Source: Isochrysis galbana (taxonomy: Eukaryota > Haptophyta > Isochrysidales > Isochrysidaceae). Taken from it: 64,000 nucleotides of DNA. The DNA is taken from positions 3,514,524 through 3,578,523 of the forward strand of contig CM030936.1 of the NCBI GenBank assembly GCA_018136815.1, written 5' to 3'. Numbering within the stretch: position 1 is the first letter of the stretch; the number at the start of each line of letters is the position of its first letter. Position numbers and translations under genes: made by a program. Shown in pieces: positions 20,945 to 31,927 of this stretch. Under the pieces are notes generated by a model. It saw nothing but the letters and a program-made list of their open reading frames with translations. It had not been told where the DNA came from and searched no databases.

Positions 20945-21387
20945 CTCCCTCTCTCCACTCTCTCCCTTCGTCGTTCCTGCGGCGCGTCGCCATGCGGCGC
21001 GCCCTGGCCTGCTCTCAGGGGCCCTTTGGGGGCTCCCAGGGGGCCAGCAAGGGCAGCTCAGGGGGCAGTGGAGGCTGGGGCTCAGCCCCTGGCCCCCCCT
21101 GCCTCTCCCACGCTCGCCTCGCTGGCCATGGGAGCCGCCCAAAGTCACCTGTATGCCTGGCGACCAGGGACAGAGGGGGAGTCAGCTCGAGGGCAGGCCC
21201 AGCGCGGGCGTGGGAGTGCGGCTCGCGGGCCGCGCCCCCGAAGGGTCTGGGCCAGATTATTGAGTGCCCTGCCCCTGCCAAAGGGCAGGGGCTGGGGTTG
21301 ATTGTACGGGCCCACCCCGGGGGGTGTCCGCGATGGTGTGAGGGGGGCGCGAGGCCCCCATTGTCCCCCACTTATAAAAGTAGGTTG
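20945..21387. repeat. GC-rich dispersed repeat, copy C
   Basis: Best match to copy B. The stem-loop is at about 21268-21291 and the end block is ACTTATAAAAGTAGGTTG. As in the other copies, an ATG sits at the start of the GC-rich core (20991), but the reading frame is not kept between copies. Confidence 0.85.
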
Positions 21388-21952
21388 TTCGCTTAGGGCC
21401 TTAGGCTTAGTGACTTAATCGCACCCCAGGGCCGCGCGCGAGGCGGGAATATTTAGAATTTTATTAGCGCTCTTGCGCTCGACGACAACGATCGTTCATA
21501 TGCTCTGGTGGCTGTGATAGTGGCGCACAAGGCCCCCTCGACAAGCATGACAACCAGACATGCATGGCCACCAAAAAATCGCACTTCGACGTGTACCTCA
21601 CAGCCACCATTTGCATAAACTGCTAGATTGCATGAAAGAGTGAGCTTACAAGAGGCCAAGGGCGAGTGCTCAGTCACCTAATCAATTGCTCCCCTTCCTC
21701 TCGGAGGGTGTACCACACCGTTGGCACACCAATGGCGCATGGTGACTACAATGTGGCGCCCTGTCGACCGCATGCACACCGCACCGTCGGCAAAGTTCTG
21801 GATTCGGCGGTACCATGCATGCATGCGCCAGGCCACGCTAGAAATGATGAGCCCATCACACGCCGCGTCCACTAAGCGCACCTCCACTGTCGTGGCTCGC
21901 GCTCGTGTCGTGTGCGAGACCACGGCGGCCGCGGGTGACCATACGGACGGTG
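21388..21952. other. Spacer, nothing firm
   Basis: A minus-strand open frame at 21678-21923 ends near the WW-domain gene's 3' side but has no family features. It is likely the WW gene's 3' UTR or spacer. Confidence 0.35.
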
Positions 21953-23137
21953 CTATTGGCCGTCGCTGCCTCCTGCCATCTTGGCTAGGATGGCGGCGCG
22001 CGCGGAGGAAGCCTGTGACCCCTCCATCTTGACAGGCGAGATGGGGCCCTTGCTGTGACCATTCCCCTTCAGCTGGGATCTGTGTGCAAAGCCGACCGTC
22101 ACATCCTTGCCCTGCGACTGAAAGGAGGCAAGAGCGGTCGAATGCTGCGAACCCTCATGAGACTTGACACCAAAAGCCTGCTTAGTCGAAACGACACCCT
22201 TGGCATTCAGACGCCGCATGGCTTCCTGGCGCTGCGAGCTCTTTAATGCCTTCTCCTCCTCCTCCTTCGCCTGAAAGAGGCGGGCCCGGGCGCTAGCGAC
22301 AGCGCTTTGGGCATCGCCCTCGGCGCTCGCGGACGAACCAGCCCTGTGCCCCGGCGCAGGAGACGCGGTGCTGCCGCGTCCCGAGCTGCCGCTGTCATAT
22401 CCGGCGACCTTGCGCTCAAAATTGCGGACCGCCTTGGTGCGCGCCGAGGGCACGCCGACATCTTGGGGTTGAGACTGTACGTTTGCCTGCAGCGCACGCA
22501 TGGCCTCCGCGTGCTGCGACTCGCCCGAGATGCACGCCGTCGCGATGTCGACCGACTTGACACTCGCCTCCTTGAGCGGCGTTCCCTCATTGGCTTCTCT
22601 TTGCTGCCATTTCTGAAAGATGGTAGGCGGCGCTTGCGGCGCAGGCGCGGGCGGAGGGACGGCGGCCACGGCCTTAGCTTCGAACATCGCTGAGACCTTC
22701 TTCGCCGACGGCTCCTTGAGCGCTGGCTCCTCGAGCGCGGAGACAGAGGAGGGGTCGTCCGCAGGCAGCTCCCACGCTGTCTGCCCTGACGCCTGGTGCC
22801 AGTAGTAGCACTTTCCTTCCTCACTCACCACCTTTTCCCACCCGTCAGGAAGCGCCTGATCCGTCGGAGGGTAATCCTCCGCTCCCCCCGAAGCCGCCGA
22901 GCCCCGCGTAGAGCCACGCGCAGAGCCAGGAGAGACGTCCGCCGTTTCGTCTTCAGCGACGGGAATTTTGTTTTCAGCATCAGCAAGCAGCTTCCCTTCG
23001 GATTCTGGGGGCGGCGCGCTCTCGGAAATTGTGACGGGCGGCGCGAAGACCTCCTCGGCCCCTGTCGAGCTCGCTGTGCTCACCGCAGAGCCCTGCTTCT
23101 TCAGCTTGGCAGAGGAGGAGCGGCGGAAGAGGCCCAT
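21953..23137 (-). CDS. WW-domain protein, 394 residues
   Basis: A single-exon protein with one WW domain at about residues 97-126 (LPDGWEKVVSEEGKCYYWHQASGQTAWELP): both signature Trp, the aromatic YYW and the closing Pro are present, so it should bind proline-rich or phospho-Ser/Thr-Pro ligands. The rest is low-complexity Ser/Ala/Glu/Pro sequence with a helical Glu/Lys stretch near residue 290 (ARARLFQAKEEEEKALKSSQRQEAMRRLNAKG). The N terminus MGLFRRSSSAKLKK, with Gly at position 2 and a basic/Ser cluster, could be N-myristoylated and membrane-associated. The gene's exact role is not deducible. Downstream of the stop is plain spacer; upstream is a long GA-rich tract. Confidence 0.8.
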   Translation of the reverse strand: MGLFRRSSSAKLKKQGSAVSTASSTGAEEVFAPPVTISESAPPPESEGKLLADAENKIPVAEDETADVSPGSARGSTRGSAASGGAEDYPPTDQALPDGWEKVVSEEGKCYYWHQASGQTAWELPADDPSSVSALEEPALKEPSAKKVSAMFEAKAVAAVPPPAPAPQAPPTIFQKWQQREANEGTPLKEASVKSVDIATACISGESQHAEAMRALQANVQSQPQDVGVPSARTKAVRNFERKVAGYDSGSSGRGSTASPAPGHRAGSSASAEGDAQSAVASARARLFQAKEEEEKALKSSQRQEAMRRLNAKGVVSTKQAFGVKSHEGSQHSTALASFQSQGKDVTVGFAHRSQLKGNGHSKGPISPVKMEGSQASSARAAILAKMAGGSDGQ

Positions 23138-23704
23138 GGGGGAGAAAGAGAAGGGAGTGGCGAAGGGAGAGGGAAGAGGGAAACCAAATGAAGGTTACAT
23201 AATGTCGGAGAGGGTTTACTTGATCTTCGGAAGGTTGCAAGGAAGTGGGAGAGAGGGGGGAAAGGAGAGAGAGAGAGAGTCTTAGGGGGAGAGATGTCTC
23301 GTCGGGATGTTGATTGCCCTGATGCACAGAATTGTGAAGGGGTCATTTCTTCATCACGTGAGAGGAGAAGGCTCCGGAGGTTTGAGTGAAGGAGAGAGAG
23401 ACAGAGAGAGAGAGATGAGAGAGAGAGTACTACGAGAAGAGGAAGCAAGGAGACGAAATCAAAACGGGAAGGAGAGAGAGAGAGAGAGCTGAGAAGCCCC
23501 TCCTCCCCCTCCCGGTCGCCGGGTGTGAGGAGGAGGAGAGAAAAAGGAAAGGAGAGGGCGCGTGGGGGTGAAGAACTCAGGTGGAGAGAGAGAGGGACAG
23601 AGGAGAGGAGAGAGCAGAAAAAAGGAGGAAAAGCGCAAGAGGGAGCTCTCTTCACTGTGTTGGAAGAGAGCGTGTGGTAGATAAGATTCTGAGGGAGGAA
23701 GAGG

Positions 23705-23752
<48 letters not shown>

Positions 23753-24085
23753 CATCGCAGCAGGAGAGGGGGAGGAGAGGGAGGGGCAGGGTCTCTCCTC
23801 CAAGGAGAAACAGCGGTCTCTAGAGTAGAGTAATGGGTTCCATCCGTAACGGCCCCCCCCCCCCCCTCCCCTGCCCCCCCCTCTCCCCCTCGCGGCCCCC
23901 ACTCTCTATGAACAGAGCAGTAGAAGAGGACGCAGAAATAGCCGAGCCACACCCCCACCCTCGAGTTCTTGGGGTCAAACTAGAGACGAGAGAAGAGCTC
24001 CAGAGCTCTACTCTAGAGGCTGCCGCTTCATGGGCATGCCCCATTTCTATGGGTGAAAATGAAAATCGGCCCGTTGACAACTAGA
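23138..24085. repeat. GA-rich low-complexity upstream region
   Basis: Purine-rich on the plus strand with (GA)n at about 23257-23280, 23390-23430 and 23707-23747, then a poly-C run at 23855-23867. It lies directly upstream of the WW-domain gene, so it is pyrimidine-rich on that gene's strand. Open frames across it are artefacts. Confidence 0.6.
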
Positions 24086-24679
24086 GGTGGCTGCCACTGG
24101 ATAAAAGGTGCCCCTAGGCACCTAGATGGGAGAAACGTATTCACCGTTTTTCTACGAAGGCGGAAAACAGGCCGTTATTGCCGTTTTTGAAACCCCTTCC
24201 GTTTCTCCCTCCGTTTTTAGACGGGCGCGGAGGCGTGCGCCAGCAGTGCGGCGGCGCATGCGGCGCGGCGGGCGGCGGGCACGTGTGCGTGTGCGCACGT
24301 GCGCGCGATCGCGTTCGCCATTCCTGAGTCCTGTGAGATTCAGATTGAGAGTGGGGTGAATGGCTCTATCAAATGAGCAGACTTTTAATCGTTTCCTCAC
24401 TGGGACACGCAGCCTCATCACCAACCCAATCATCCTCTTGGTCACTGTCGTCATCATCGTCCCATTTGACGACATCCGGTGACCATCCAGCACTTTGCAT
24501 GCGCATCTGCACATGCATTGATTCAAAAAAAAAACTTCTTAATAGTCTCGCCGCGCGCGCGACTCTGCACAGTATCTACGCAGCCACGCCCGCTTCCCTT
24601 CCCTCCCCCTCCACCTGCCTTGCGGCTCGTCCCCTCGTGCTCTACCTAGGGGCTGGGTGTAGTGGGTTTTTAGCGGCAG
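24086..24679. other. Spacer next to the LTR; insertion flank
   Basis: No gene seen. The bases at 24675-24679 (GGCAG on plus, CTGCC on the LTR's strand) are the immediate 3' flank of the chromovirus LTR and match the 5' flank of the LTR at 52491. Confidence 0.5.
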
Positions 24680-26003
24680 TGTCGAGTCGAGCGCTACCGG
24701 AGGGCTCTGAGCCACTCCGTCGCGAGCGGCACCGGCGGCTAGCGCGGCGCTTTGTCCCTCCTCCCCACCGGGAGTCGGGTGAATGAAATTCTGGACTGGG
24801 TCGGGCAACCCCATTCGGGTGTATGGACAGGGAACGAACGGCGAACGAAGGACTGTGGGGCGGCGAGGCGCTCCTAGCGGCCCTAGTGTGTTGGGTTTTA
24901 AGAGATTGTTAGACCTACAAAGAACTCTTCCCTCAGGGAGGGAGCCTAGGCTGCTAGAGTGCAGCGACGCAGCGAACAACGACGGACAAAGAGCCTGAGA
25001 ACAACAGGATACACCGACTCACGAACACACCGGAATCATTCACCCAAACAAAGCAAATTATCAAGCAACCGCGACCCCAAATCACCGATAACTCAAACAC
25101 GTCGCGAGAGACGGAGAGAGAGAGCGAGAGAGAGAGAGAGACTCCGCAGCGACGGCCGGAGCGTGTCTCCGTTGTAACTTCCCACGTAGCGGAGAGTCCG
25201 AAGGGGAGCGTCATGTCGCGCGACCACGGCGATCACTTTGGATACAGATCGCAACGAGATGTCTTCACGACAGAGGAAATCTTGCCGTTGAGCGTGAACC
25301 TTCTAGACGCTTCTAACGAACAACCCTGAGTAGCAACCAAGGGGAAGAAACACCAAAGGGGCCAAGGCTTGCATGTAACTTGCATCAAGGGGAAAGATTC
25401 CCTCACCTAGGAAGCGAACCTACACCGGTCTCCAAGGGGAGATGGCAAATTAAACCTCAAATCTCGAGCGGCTAGAGCAACCGACTCGCTCGCCAAAACC
25501 TTGACCGAGAAGAAAGAAGCAAGGACCTACAAGCCAAGGGTAGCGGACCTAGGGAATGTGAGAGGAAGTTTCCGAACGCCAACGCCAAACGCCGAACGCG
25601 GGGATTCAACGAAACCCTAACCAGGCCAAGCAGAACCTACGAAGAACAGGCCTGGACAACAACGAAAGTCAGCAGGTCCCAAGAAAGAACCGGAACCTAA
25701 CAAGAAACGACAAGCCTTGCAAGAAGCTAAACAAGCCTTCACAAGGTAACTCGAGAGCCTGAGACAAGCGCGCAGCGAGTGACATGCGACCTGGCTCCTT
25801 TGGGTCAAGATTACCCGAAAGGAGGAAACCTGGAATCTAGACCTGACAAACAGGCTAGAAGGAACGAAACGAGAACTCGAATTCTAGATCGCTAGGGACG
25901 AACCCTACCAACCTAGAAGTACCTGAGCTTCACCGTGTGGCCGCACGGCGAAGGACCTGGAAATAAGAGCCTGGAAATCGCATCATCTAGGATGAATGCG
26001 ACA
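24680..26003 (-). mobile_element. Chromovirus 3' LTR, 1324 bp
   Basis: Begins TGTCGCATTC and ends CTCGACA on the minus strand (TG...CA ends). It is preceded on that strand by a G-rich polypurine tract (GTCGGGGGG). Length and, as far as I compared, sequence are identical to the LTR at 52491-53814, which points to a very recent insertion. It carries a (GA)n/(CT)n stretch near 25110-25140. The start region of the gag frame lies inside the LTR. Confidence 0.92.
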
Positions 26004-26390
26004 CCCCCCGACTAAGATCGAGACGTCTCCCGATGTCGAGCGGTGAACCTGGAAACAGAGACCTGGAACCTGGAACCTGAGCTGACCAGAGGTCAGAATC
26101 GGAACAAGAAGCAACGGAACATAGCGAGCGAAACGTGGAGACAAGAACACCCTTTGGATCCAAAGCGAGCACGAAATCGGCGGCTTAACGCGGCGGCCTC
26201 TTTCGTACGCACTGCCCCACCCACTTCTCCCTTTTACAGGAGCTTTGCTCGGGTGTTGCGCCGGGTGTAGAGCGCAGGCAGCACGCGTTCAGCACCTCCA
26301 TGATTCGCTCGGACGGAAACTTGAACTCGGAGCCCTAGCCGAGGCGTGGGGCTAGCCTAGAGGGACGGGTCCCTTACCCAAGACATGGGA
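26004..26390 (-). mobile_element. Chromovirus untranslated stretch between polyprotein and 3' LTR
   Basis: About 390 bp between the end of the polyprotein frame and the LTR, ending in the polypurine tract that primes plus-strand synthesis in this family. No coding signal. Confidence 0.6.
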
Positions 26391-28393
26391 TCAACGAGAA
26401 TGGAGCCTGGATCGAGTGCGCGAAGACGGCGCATCGAGAACGGGAGGAAGAGGAGTATCCCTGGCCGACGAAGAAGTTGCTTCCGGGGACTCAACATCTT
26501 CTGGACAAGTCTCTTCGACGGAGCGATCATAATCATCAAGCAAATCAGAACAACGACGGAGCAACTCGGAACGAGGCTCCCAGGTGGCTTCTCGAATAGA
26601 ATAGCCACGCCACTTCACGAGGTACTCGATAGAATCGCCATGGCTACGACGATCGAGCAACTTTTCAACGATGTACTCGTCGTCAGCCAGCGGCTCTTCA
26701 TCAACGAAAGTATGATACGGCCGGAGGTTCGAGATATGCACCTCCTCCTTGACTAACCGGTTCTCCAAATCACGGAGTCGGTACCTAGTGTCGGACAGAG
26801 CCTCTACGACGCGGTAGGGACCCGAGTAGATGAATTGCAACTTGTTGGCATGGCCTGGTAATCGCATGCAGACGCGATCCCCAGGTTCGAAACGAGCTGG
26901 TCTTTGAGACTTGATGGTAGCGTCACGGACTGACTCAGCCTGAGCGGCTAGGGTAGCCTCGAGAGCGCTGGACCAAGAGAGGCGGAGGCTCGCATTGAGC
27001 CTGGATGCGTACGAGCGAACGTCGGCGGACGCCGCCTCGAGAGCAGTTGGCGAAACGGTCTTCGGATCAGAGAGTTGAGCGGGCAGACGCAGCTCACGCC
27101 CAAAGATCAAAGACGCTGGAGACCGGGAGGTGACACGACCGGAAGAGGCCCTCAACGAGAGGAGTAGGAACGGCAAATGGTCGACCCAATGACCGCCACC
27201 CTCGTTCGAGGCGCGCATCAAACGGATGAGCGTTTGCTGAGCGCGTTCGACGAAGCCTACACCCTCATGTCGATACGGCTCTGTACTCGACAAATCAGTC
27301 CCGGTGAGCTCCAGAATACGCGAAACAAGAACCGAACATAGATTCGAACCGGCGTCGGTTCGAAGCTGCCTAGGGACTCCATAACGCGTCACAATCAAGC
27401 GGATGAACATGTCCAAGGCCATCTCCGACGAGGGATCCCCATTCGACGGCTCAGCCTCAATCCATCGAGTGAGCGAGTCGATGAAGACGACCAGCTTGTC
27501 GTAACCCGAGACTCCAGGCACGAAGTTGTGAGTGGGAGCCAGTGCGAGCACGTCGCAGTAGACCACATCAAAGGGGTAGGTACCCACGGAGAGACCGGAG
27601 GGCGACGCTAGAGCCCTAGGTAGCGGCTTGGCGAGGGTGCACTCGTGGCATTCCCGGACGTAGGATGCAACGTCGGAAGACATGCCAGGCCAGTATACCC
27701 GAGTACGAAGAAGACCGGACATACGAGAAACTCCAAGGTGACCGGAGCGATCGTGGTAGGCAAAAAGGTAGCGAGACCGCAACGAGGGCGGAACATAGAG
27801 CACTAGCGAGTCCGGGTCGGTGGAGTCAAGGACGGTGCGATAGTAGACGAGCCCATCGTGAACGACGAAACGGCGAAACATCTTGGATTGCTGAGCGGGA
27901 GCGGGAGCGGGAGCGACAGGACTGGAACACGAATCATCTTCGACAATGGGGCCTGAGGCGGCGGCTGGCGGAGGCGACCCTTGGCCTGATGGCTCGTGGT
28001 TGGCCGTCTCTCCTGAGCCCAGGAGTGGCTCTACGAACGGATCTTCCGCCAGGGCCGCTCTCATCTCTTCGGAAGTCGGCGTACCCGGAGCCAAATAACT
28101 GGACTGGATGGCGGGCCCGGAATCGGAGGCTCGACGACGAGATCGGTCCAAAGCTTGAAGCCCTCGCGCCGTAACTACGGAGCGCGTGATGGCAGCCACC
28201 GGATGAGACCGTTCATGCTCGGCTAGAGACTCTGAGCCAGGCTCACGTACCGCTAGCGGCGCTGGGCCGGCGAGTGGTTCATCTTCGTGTTCCGGCTCCA
28301 GGGATGCTAGCCGGGACAGCCCGTCAGCATCCTGATGAACAGCTCCTGGTTTATGTTCGACATCGAACCGGTACTCAGCCAACTTGAGAGCCC
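26391..28393 (-). mobile_element. Chromovirus polyprotein 3' part: RNase H end, integrase, chromodomain
   Basis: A Ty3/Gypsy chromovirus piece that runs into the assembly gap. Seen in order on the minus strand: the end of RNase H (EHKPGAVHQDADGLSRL); a spacer; the integrase zinc region (YHDRSGHLGVSRM and CHECTLAK); the integrase catalytic core (VVYCDVLALAP, KLVVFIDSLTRWIEAEP, RTDAGSNLCS, EGVGFVERAQQTLIRLMR); the GPY/F-like region (KLQFIYSGPYRVVEAL); and a chromodomain near the C terminus (DDEYIVEKLLDRRSHGDSIEYLVKWRGY, then ATWEPRSELL). The chromodomain places it among chromoviruses, which aim integration at marked chromatin. The frame looks whole over its visible length. Confidence 0.93.
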
Positions 28394-28493
28394 NNNNNNN
28401 NNNNNNNNNNNNNNNNNNNNNNNNNNNNNNNNNNNNNNNNNNNNNNNNNNNNNNNNNNNNNNNNNNNNNNNNNNNNNNNNNNNNNNNNNNNNN
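28394..28493. other. Assembly gap (100 N)
   Basis: Exactly 100 N, the usual placeholder for a scaffold join of unknown size. It interrupts the chromovirus polyprotein on its left side and touches the FHA gene on its right. Confidence 0.98.
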
Positions 28494-29487
28494 CCCTCAG
28501 CCGGTGCGGATGGGCGCATCGCCGCTGCAGCCCCCACCGCCACTGGCGGCGCCTGCGTCAGCACCGACGAGTAGCTCACTTGCCGTGAGCAGAGCTGCCC
28601 CGGTGCCTGCGGCGCGCCCACGCTGGCGCCCGCCCGATTGGGTGAAGCCGGCGGTGCTCCACCAACCCGTGCTCGAGATGGTGGAACGAGGAGCGATTAC
28701 GCGATCGATGCCAGTGGGCAGCCGCGCGGTATGGATACTCGGCCGGCACGGTGGCGTCGCGGATATTCTCCTAGACGATTCCTCCATCTCACGCGCCCAG
28801 GCCGCGATCCTCAATTCGTCCTCCGCCTGCTTCCTTGTCGATTTGGATTCGGCGCATGGCACGTGGTATGACCCAGACGGGCGGACGCTCGCCGTGCCAC
28901 AGCTAGGCACGCGCCTCGATCCAGACGCCGAGCCAACACGGCTCGCCGAGGGCGCCACCTTCCGCCTCGGCTCCTCTAAGGTGGTCTTCCGGGTCAGGGG
29001 CGTCGAGCCAGAAAGGTTGCAGCGGTGGGCGCCGCCTCCATGGGCAGAGCCCCCAAGACGCAGGTGCTATCTCGAGGTGCGCTCCAACGACCTGTCTAAC
29101 CCATACCTGCAGCACCTGCAGTCCGAGGGGGGTGATGTGGAAGGCGAAATGCCGATCACTGGCCGGTGCATGATGCTCGGCCGGAAGGCGGACCTCTGCG
29201 ACGTCGTGCTAATGGACACCAGCGTCTCGCGGCAACACGCTGTGATCCTGCACGCCGAGGCGGGCGGAAAAGCGGAGTCGTTTGTGCAGGACCTGGGCTC
29301 CGCCTCAGGCACCTTTGTCAACGGTAAGCTCATTCCTTCGGGCAAGCCATTCGTGCTCTCAGATGGTGACGCGATCAGCCTTGGCGAGTGCAAGGCCACT
29401 TACACATTCCGGCTCGCGGGTGCGAAGCGCTCCGTCTGGCACGGCGGTGGTGGCGGGGCGAGCAAGCGGCAGCGCGCCTTGGCGTGA
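28494..29487 (+). CDS. Double FHA-domain protein, NIPP1/kanadaptin-like
   Basis: Two forkhead-associated (phosphothreonine-binding) domains. FHA1 (about residues 75-190 from the Met at 28510) has WILGRHGGVADILLDDSSISRAQAAIL then FLVDLDSAHGTWYD; FHA2 (about 220-300) has MMLGRKADLCDVVLMDTSVSRQHAVIL then FVQDLGSASGTFVNG. Both keep GR, SR and the HGT/SGT strand; FHA1 has Gln where SRxH histidine usually sits. The stretch PRWRPPDWVKP before FHA1 resembles the W-x-PP lead-in of NIPP1-type proteins, which act in nuclear RNA processing and PP1 control. The tail KRQRALA is basic and could be a nuclear signal. The open frame continues into the gap; Met 28510 is the first visible start, so the 5' end is uncertain. 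Confidence 0.8.
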
Positions 29488-29514
29488 GCGCCCCAAGTAG
29501 CTCGCTTCGTTGAG

Positions 29515-29645
29515 CCGATCAACCCCTCCGTACGGGTCCTCCTATCAACCTCGCTTCGCTCGGCCGATCAACCCTCCTCCGGGTCCTCCTATCAACCTCG
29601 CTTCGCTCGGCCGATCAACCCTCCTCCGGGTCCTCCTATCTCCCT
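29515..29645. repeat. Tandem repeat, period about 54 bp
   Basis: Two full copies and one partial copy of a unit containing TCGCTTCGCTCGGCCGATCA then CCTCCGGGTCCTCCTATC, right after the FHA gene's stop codon. Confidence 0.85.
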
Positions 29646-31428
29646 CGCGCATTTTCCTTCCCTTTTTCTTGTTGCCCGCACATTTTCTTCTCCGGGCCTG
29701 TGCTTTAGGACGACTTTCAGTGCTATAACCGCTAAGGTCGCTTTACCAGCGAGCTGCCGCCATTCTTCGTGCGCTCGTACCCTCGATAGTAACCGAGCTC
29801 GCGTCGGCTAGTTTCGGCCAAATCGTTGCCACGGCAACCCTTCTTGAGCCGTGCAACCTCTGCCGCAACTGAATGTGTAGAAGGCGCCGATCATTTCCCA
29901 TACCGCCAGCTCGGGCCACGCATCATGGCAACGACGGGTATGCATATGCGCGAACCGTCCTCGCGACTCTGCATAGGGCTCACGCCATTGACCACGTAGC
30001 CGTGCGCTAGCGCAAGGCATTAGATTAGCTGGTTGAACGCGTGACACGTGGCAAAGGATCCCCCATGCTCGTGCTGTATGGTTTTCCTTCATCTTCTTCT
30101 TTTAGCAGCTTCAACGCTTGCCATCTTGCTGTTTGTCGAGATATATGCTCTCACTCCCCATGAATGATTCACCCGCACCATGACCACGGGAAGGCATTGT
30201 TGATGAGGTCATTGCCCATAGGACATCTAACAATGGTGGTCACGTCAATTCTTGTTGTGTTGATCAAGGATCGCGGGACTCCTCCGCCCACCAAGTCGGT
30301 GCCCTTGAAGGCGTCAAATTCCTGCTACCCTACTGACCTACCTACAACGACTACCGTGCCCCATGCTCTAGCCTTTGGTTCTCGGCGACTATTAGCTAGG
30401 TAATGGCTCACGGTAGTTTGTGTGAGTGTGACACCGCACATGCCGCTGTACGTAGGTATGCTGTTGTGGGCGCTTGGCAACGTGTAGATGTAGCTGGGAA
30501 GCTGAGCGCAAAGCTACTGGAGATCGCTATCAAGCGCCTCTATAGCCTATATCCGCTCAACGCTCAACTAAAAAAAATTCTTGAAGGTGTCCGCTATGCT
30601 AATGCGGTGACTCACGTTCGCACACGATCGCGTCGCTCAACGCTCAACTATAAAGAAAATCTTAAACCAATTACTAATAATTCAATTACCGCTACTTGCA
30701 TGGCGTAAGGCAGCGTGCTTGTGTTACTCCCTACTATCCACTACCCCCCCTTACCAACCGACTTCCCCCGCCTATCCCTCCTCCAGGTTCCTCGAGGGTC
30801 GCCAACCAAGGGGCGGAATGGGAGAGGGGGGTAAGAGTCTATCTATGTTACATGCTATGTTACCCCCTATCAGGCGCCGTTACGCCCCGCAAACAAAGGG
30901 TCGGCGCCTGGCCAGAGCTATTTGAGTCGAGTGTGTGTTCGTTCTTGATTTTGGAATGTATTCATATATCATATTCATATGTCAACATGTCTATCGGACG
31001 AAAATTCCGTCCTAGAAACTAGGACCACCTCCTAGAAAATTCTTGGATTTCTAGGACTCTGCCGATCATGCCTCCATTTTAGCCTACCTAAGGTGAGCTT
31101 ATGAGACATCCCATCACCTGGAGCAAACCATCTCCACATCCCATTCAACCTTAGCTCTCCCCATGACCAACTCTGCGGAGCTTGTCTTTGCTTACATTTG
31201 CGTACCACATTCAGCATGCGGTGCTGCACTCGGGCGTCCGCTCGCACCAAAGGAGTTTTATTTTAGACCTTTTGGAGCAGTAGGCTAGCGGATTGGACAC
31301 TTAGATGACAAAACCAAGCTTGGTGGTCACTGAAGGTCTCAAAGAGGGCAGTACGTCATAAGGCGGCTTGCCTTCATTTGGTCTCCTTTCACTCAGGGTT
31401 TCTTCCCCTCTCCGTGGGGACTCTCACC
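29646..31428. other. Long spacer with no recognised gene
   Basis: Several short frames, none with family features. At 31010-31026 a palindrome GTCCTAGAAACTAGGAC lies in a small repeat block (TCCTAGAAA words to 31056) that recurs near 35741-35773 and 39425-39466. Confidence 0.4.
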
Positions 31429-31872
31429 CTACCATGAGCCCCCCCGCGAGCACCCTGAAGGAGAGGCCCAGGAGCACCACGTACGCGAGTACGCGACGAG
31501 AACAGCGTCGCCTTGGCTCGGCATGAGGGCGCGCCCCGAGAGGGCCTGGTAGACGCCCACGCCGAGCACCGCGTAGCCCGTCCCCTTGTGCGCGACCCGC
31601 CACACGGCGCGGCGCGTGGTGCGGGCGGCGGGCGGGCCGCGCACGAGCGCGTTGAGCGGCTGCAGCAGGGCGAGGGCGAAGGCGACGGTCCCGAGCGTGT
31701 GATGGGGGTGCGAGAAGTGGCGCCCTCGGGGCACCGACGCGACAGCGAGCGCGACGCCGGCGGCGGCCACCGCAAGGCCGCTTCCCTGAGAGAGCGGGGG
31801 GGGGAGGGCGTTGTTGGGGTTTCCTCCCTTTTTTGGTGGGAGGGAGGGCCGGTGGGGGCCTTGTGGGTTCAA
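31429..31872 (-). pseudogene. Cytochrome b561-domain fragment, frame-broken
   Basis: The minus strand reads HFSHPHHTLGTVAFALALLQPLNALVRGP, then RRAVWRVAHKGTGYAVLGVGVYQALSG. This is the core of a cytochrome b561 / DOMON-linked ferric reductase domain: H-x3-H-x-x-LG, the Q-P-x-N helix, and the AH-x-GY heme-ligand helix. A further hydrophobic helix (YVVLLGLSFRVLAGGLM) continues only in another register, because an 8-bp unit (TCGCGTAC) is tandemly duplicated at about 31484-31499. Upstream helices and any DOMON domain are missing. It is either a truncated pseudogene or a single exon of a gene with an assembly error. Such proteins move electrons across membranes from ascorbate. Confidence 0.55.
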
Positions 31873-31927
31873 TCTTTACGGGAGCTGAACCCGAACCGAT
31901 AAGCGGCCTTTTGTTTTCAATCTTTAC

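Noticed and set aside
23101-23958. 285-codon minus-strand frame upstream of the WW-domain gene
   Set aside because: Ser/Leu/Pro-rich translation of (CT)n DNA; more likely 5' UTR or promoter.
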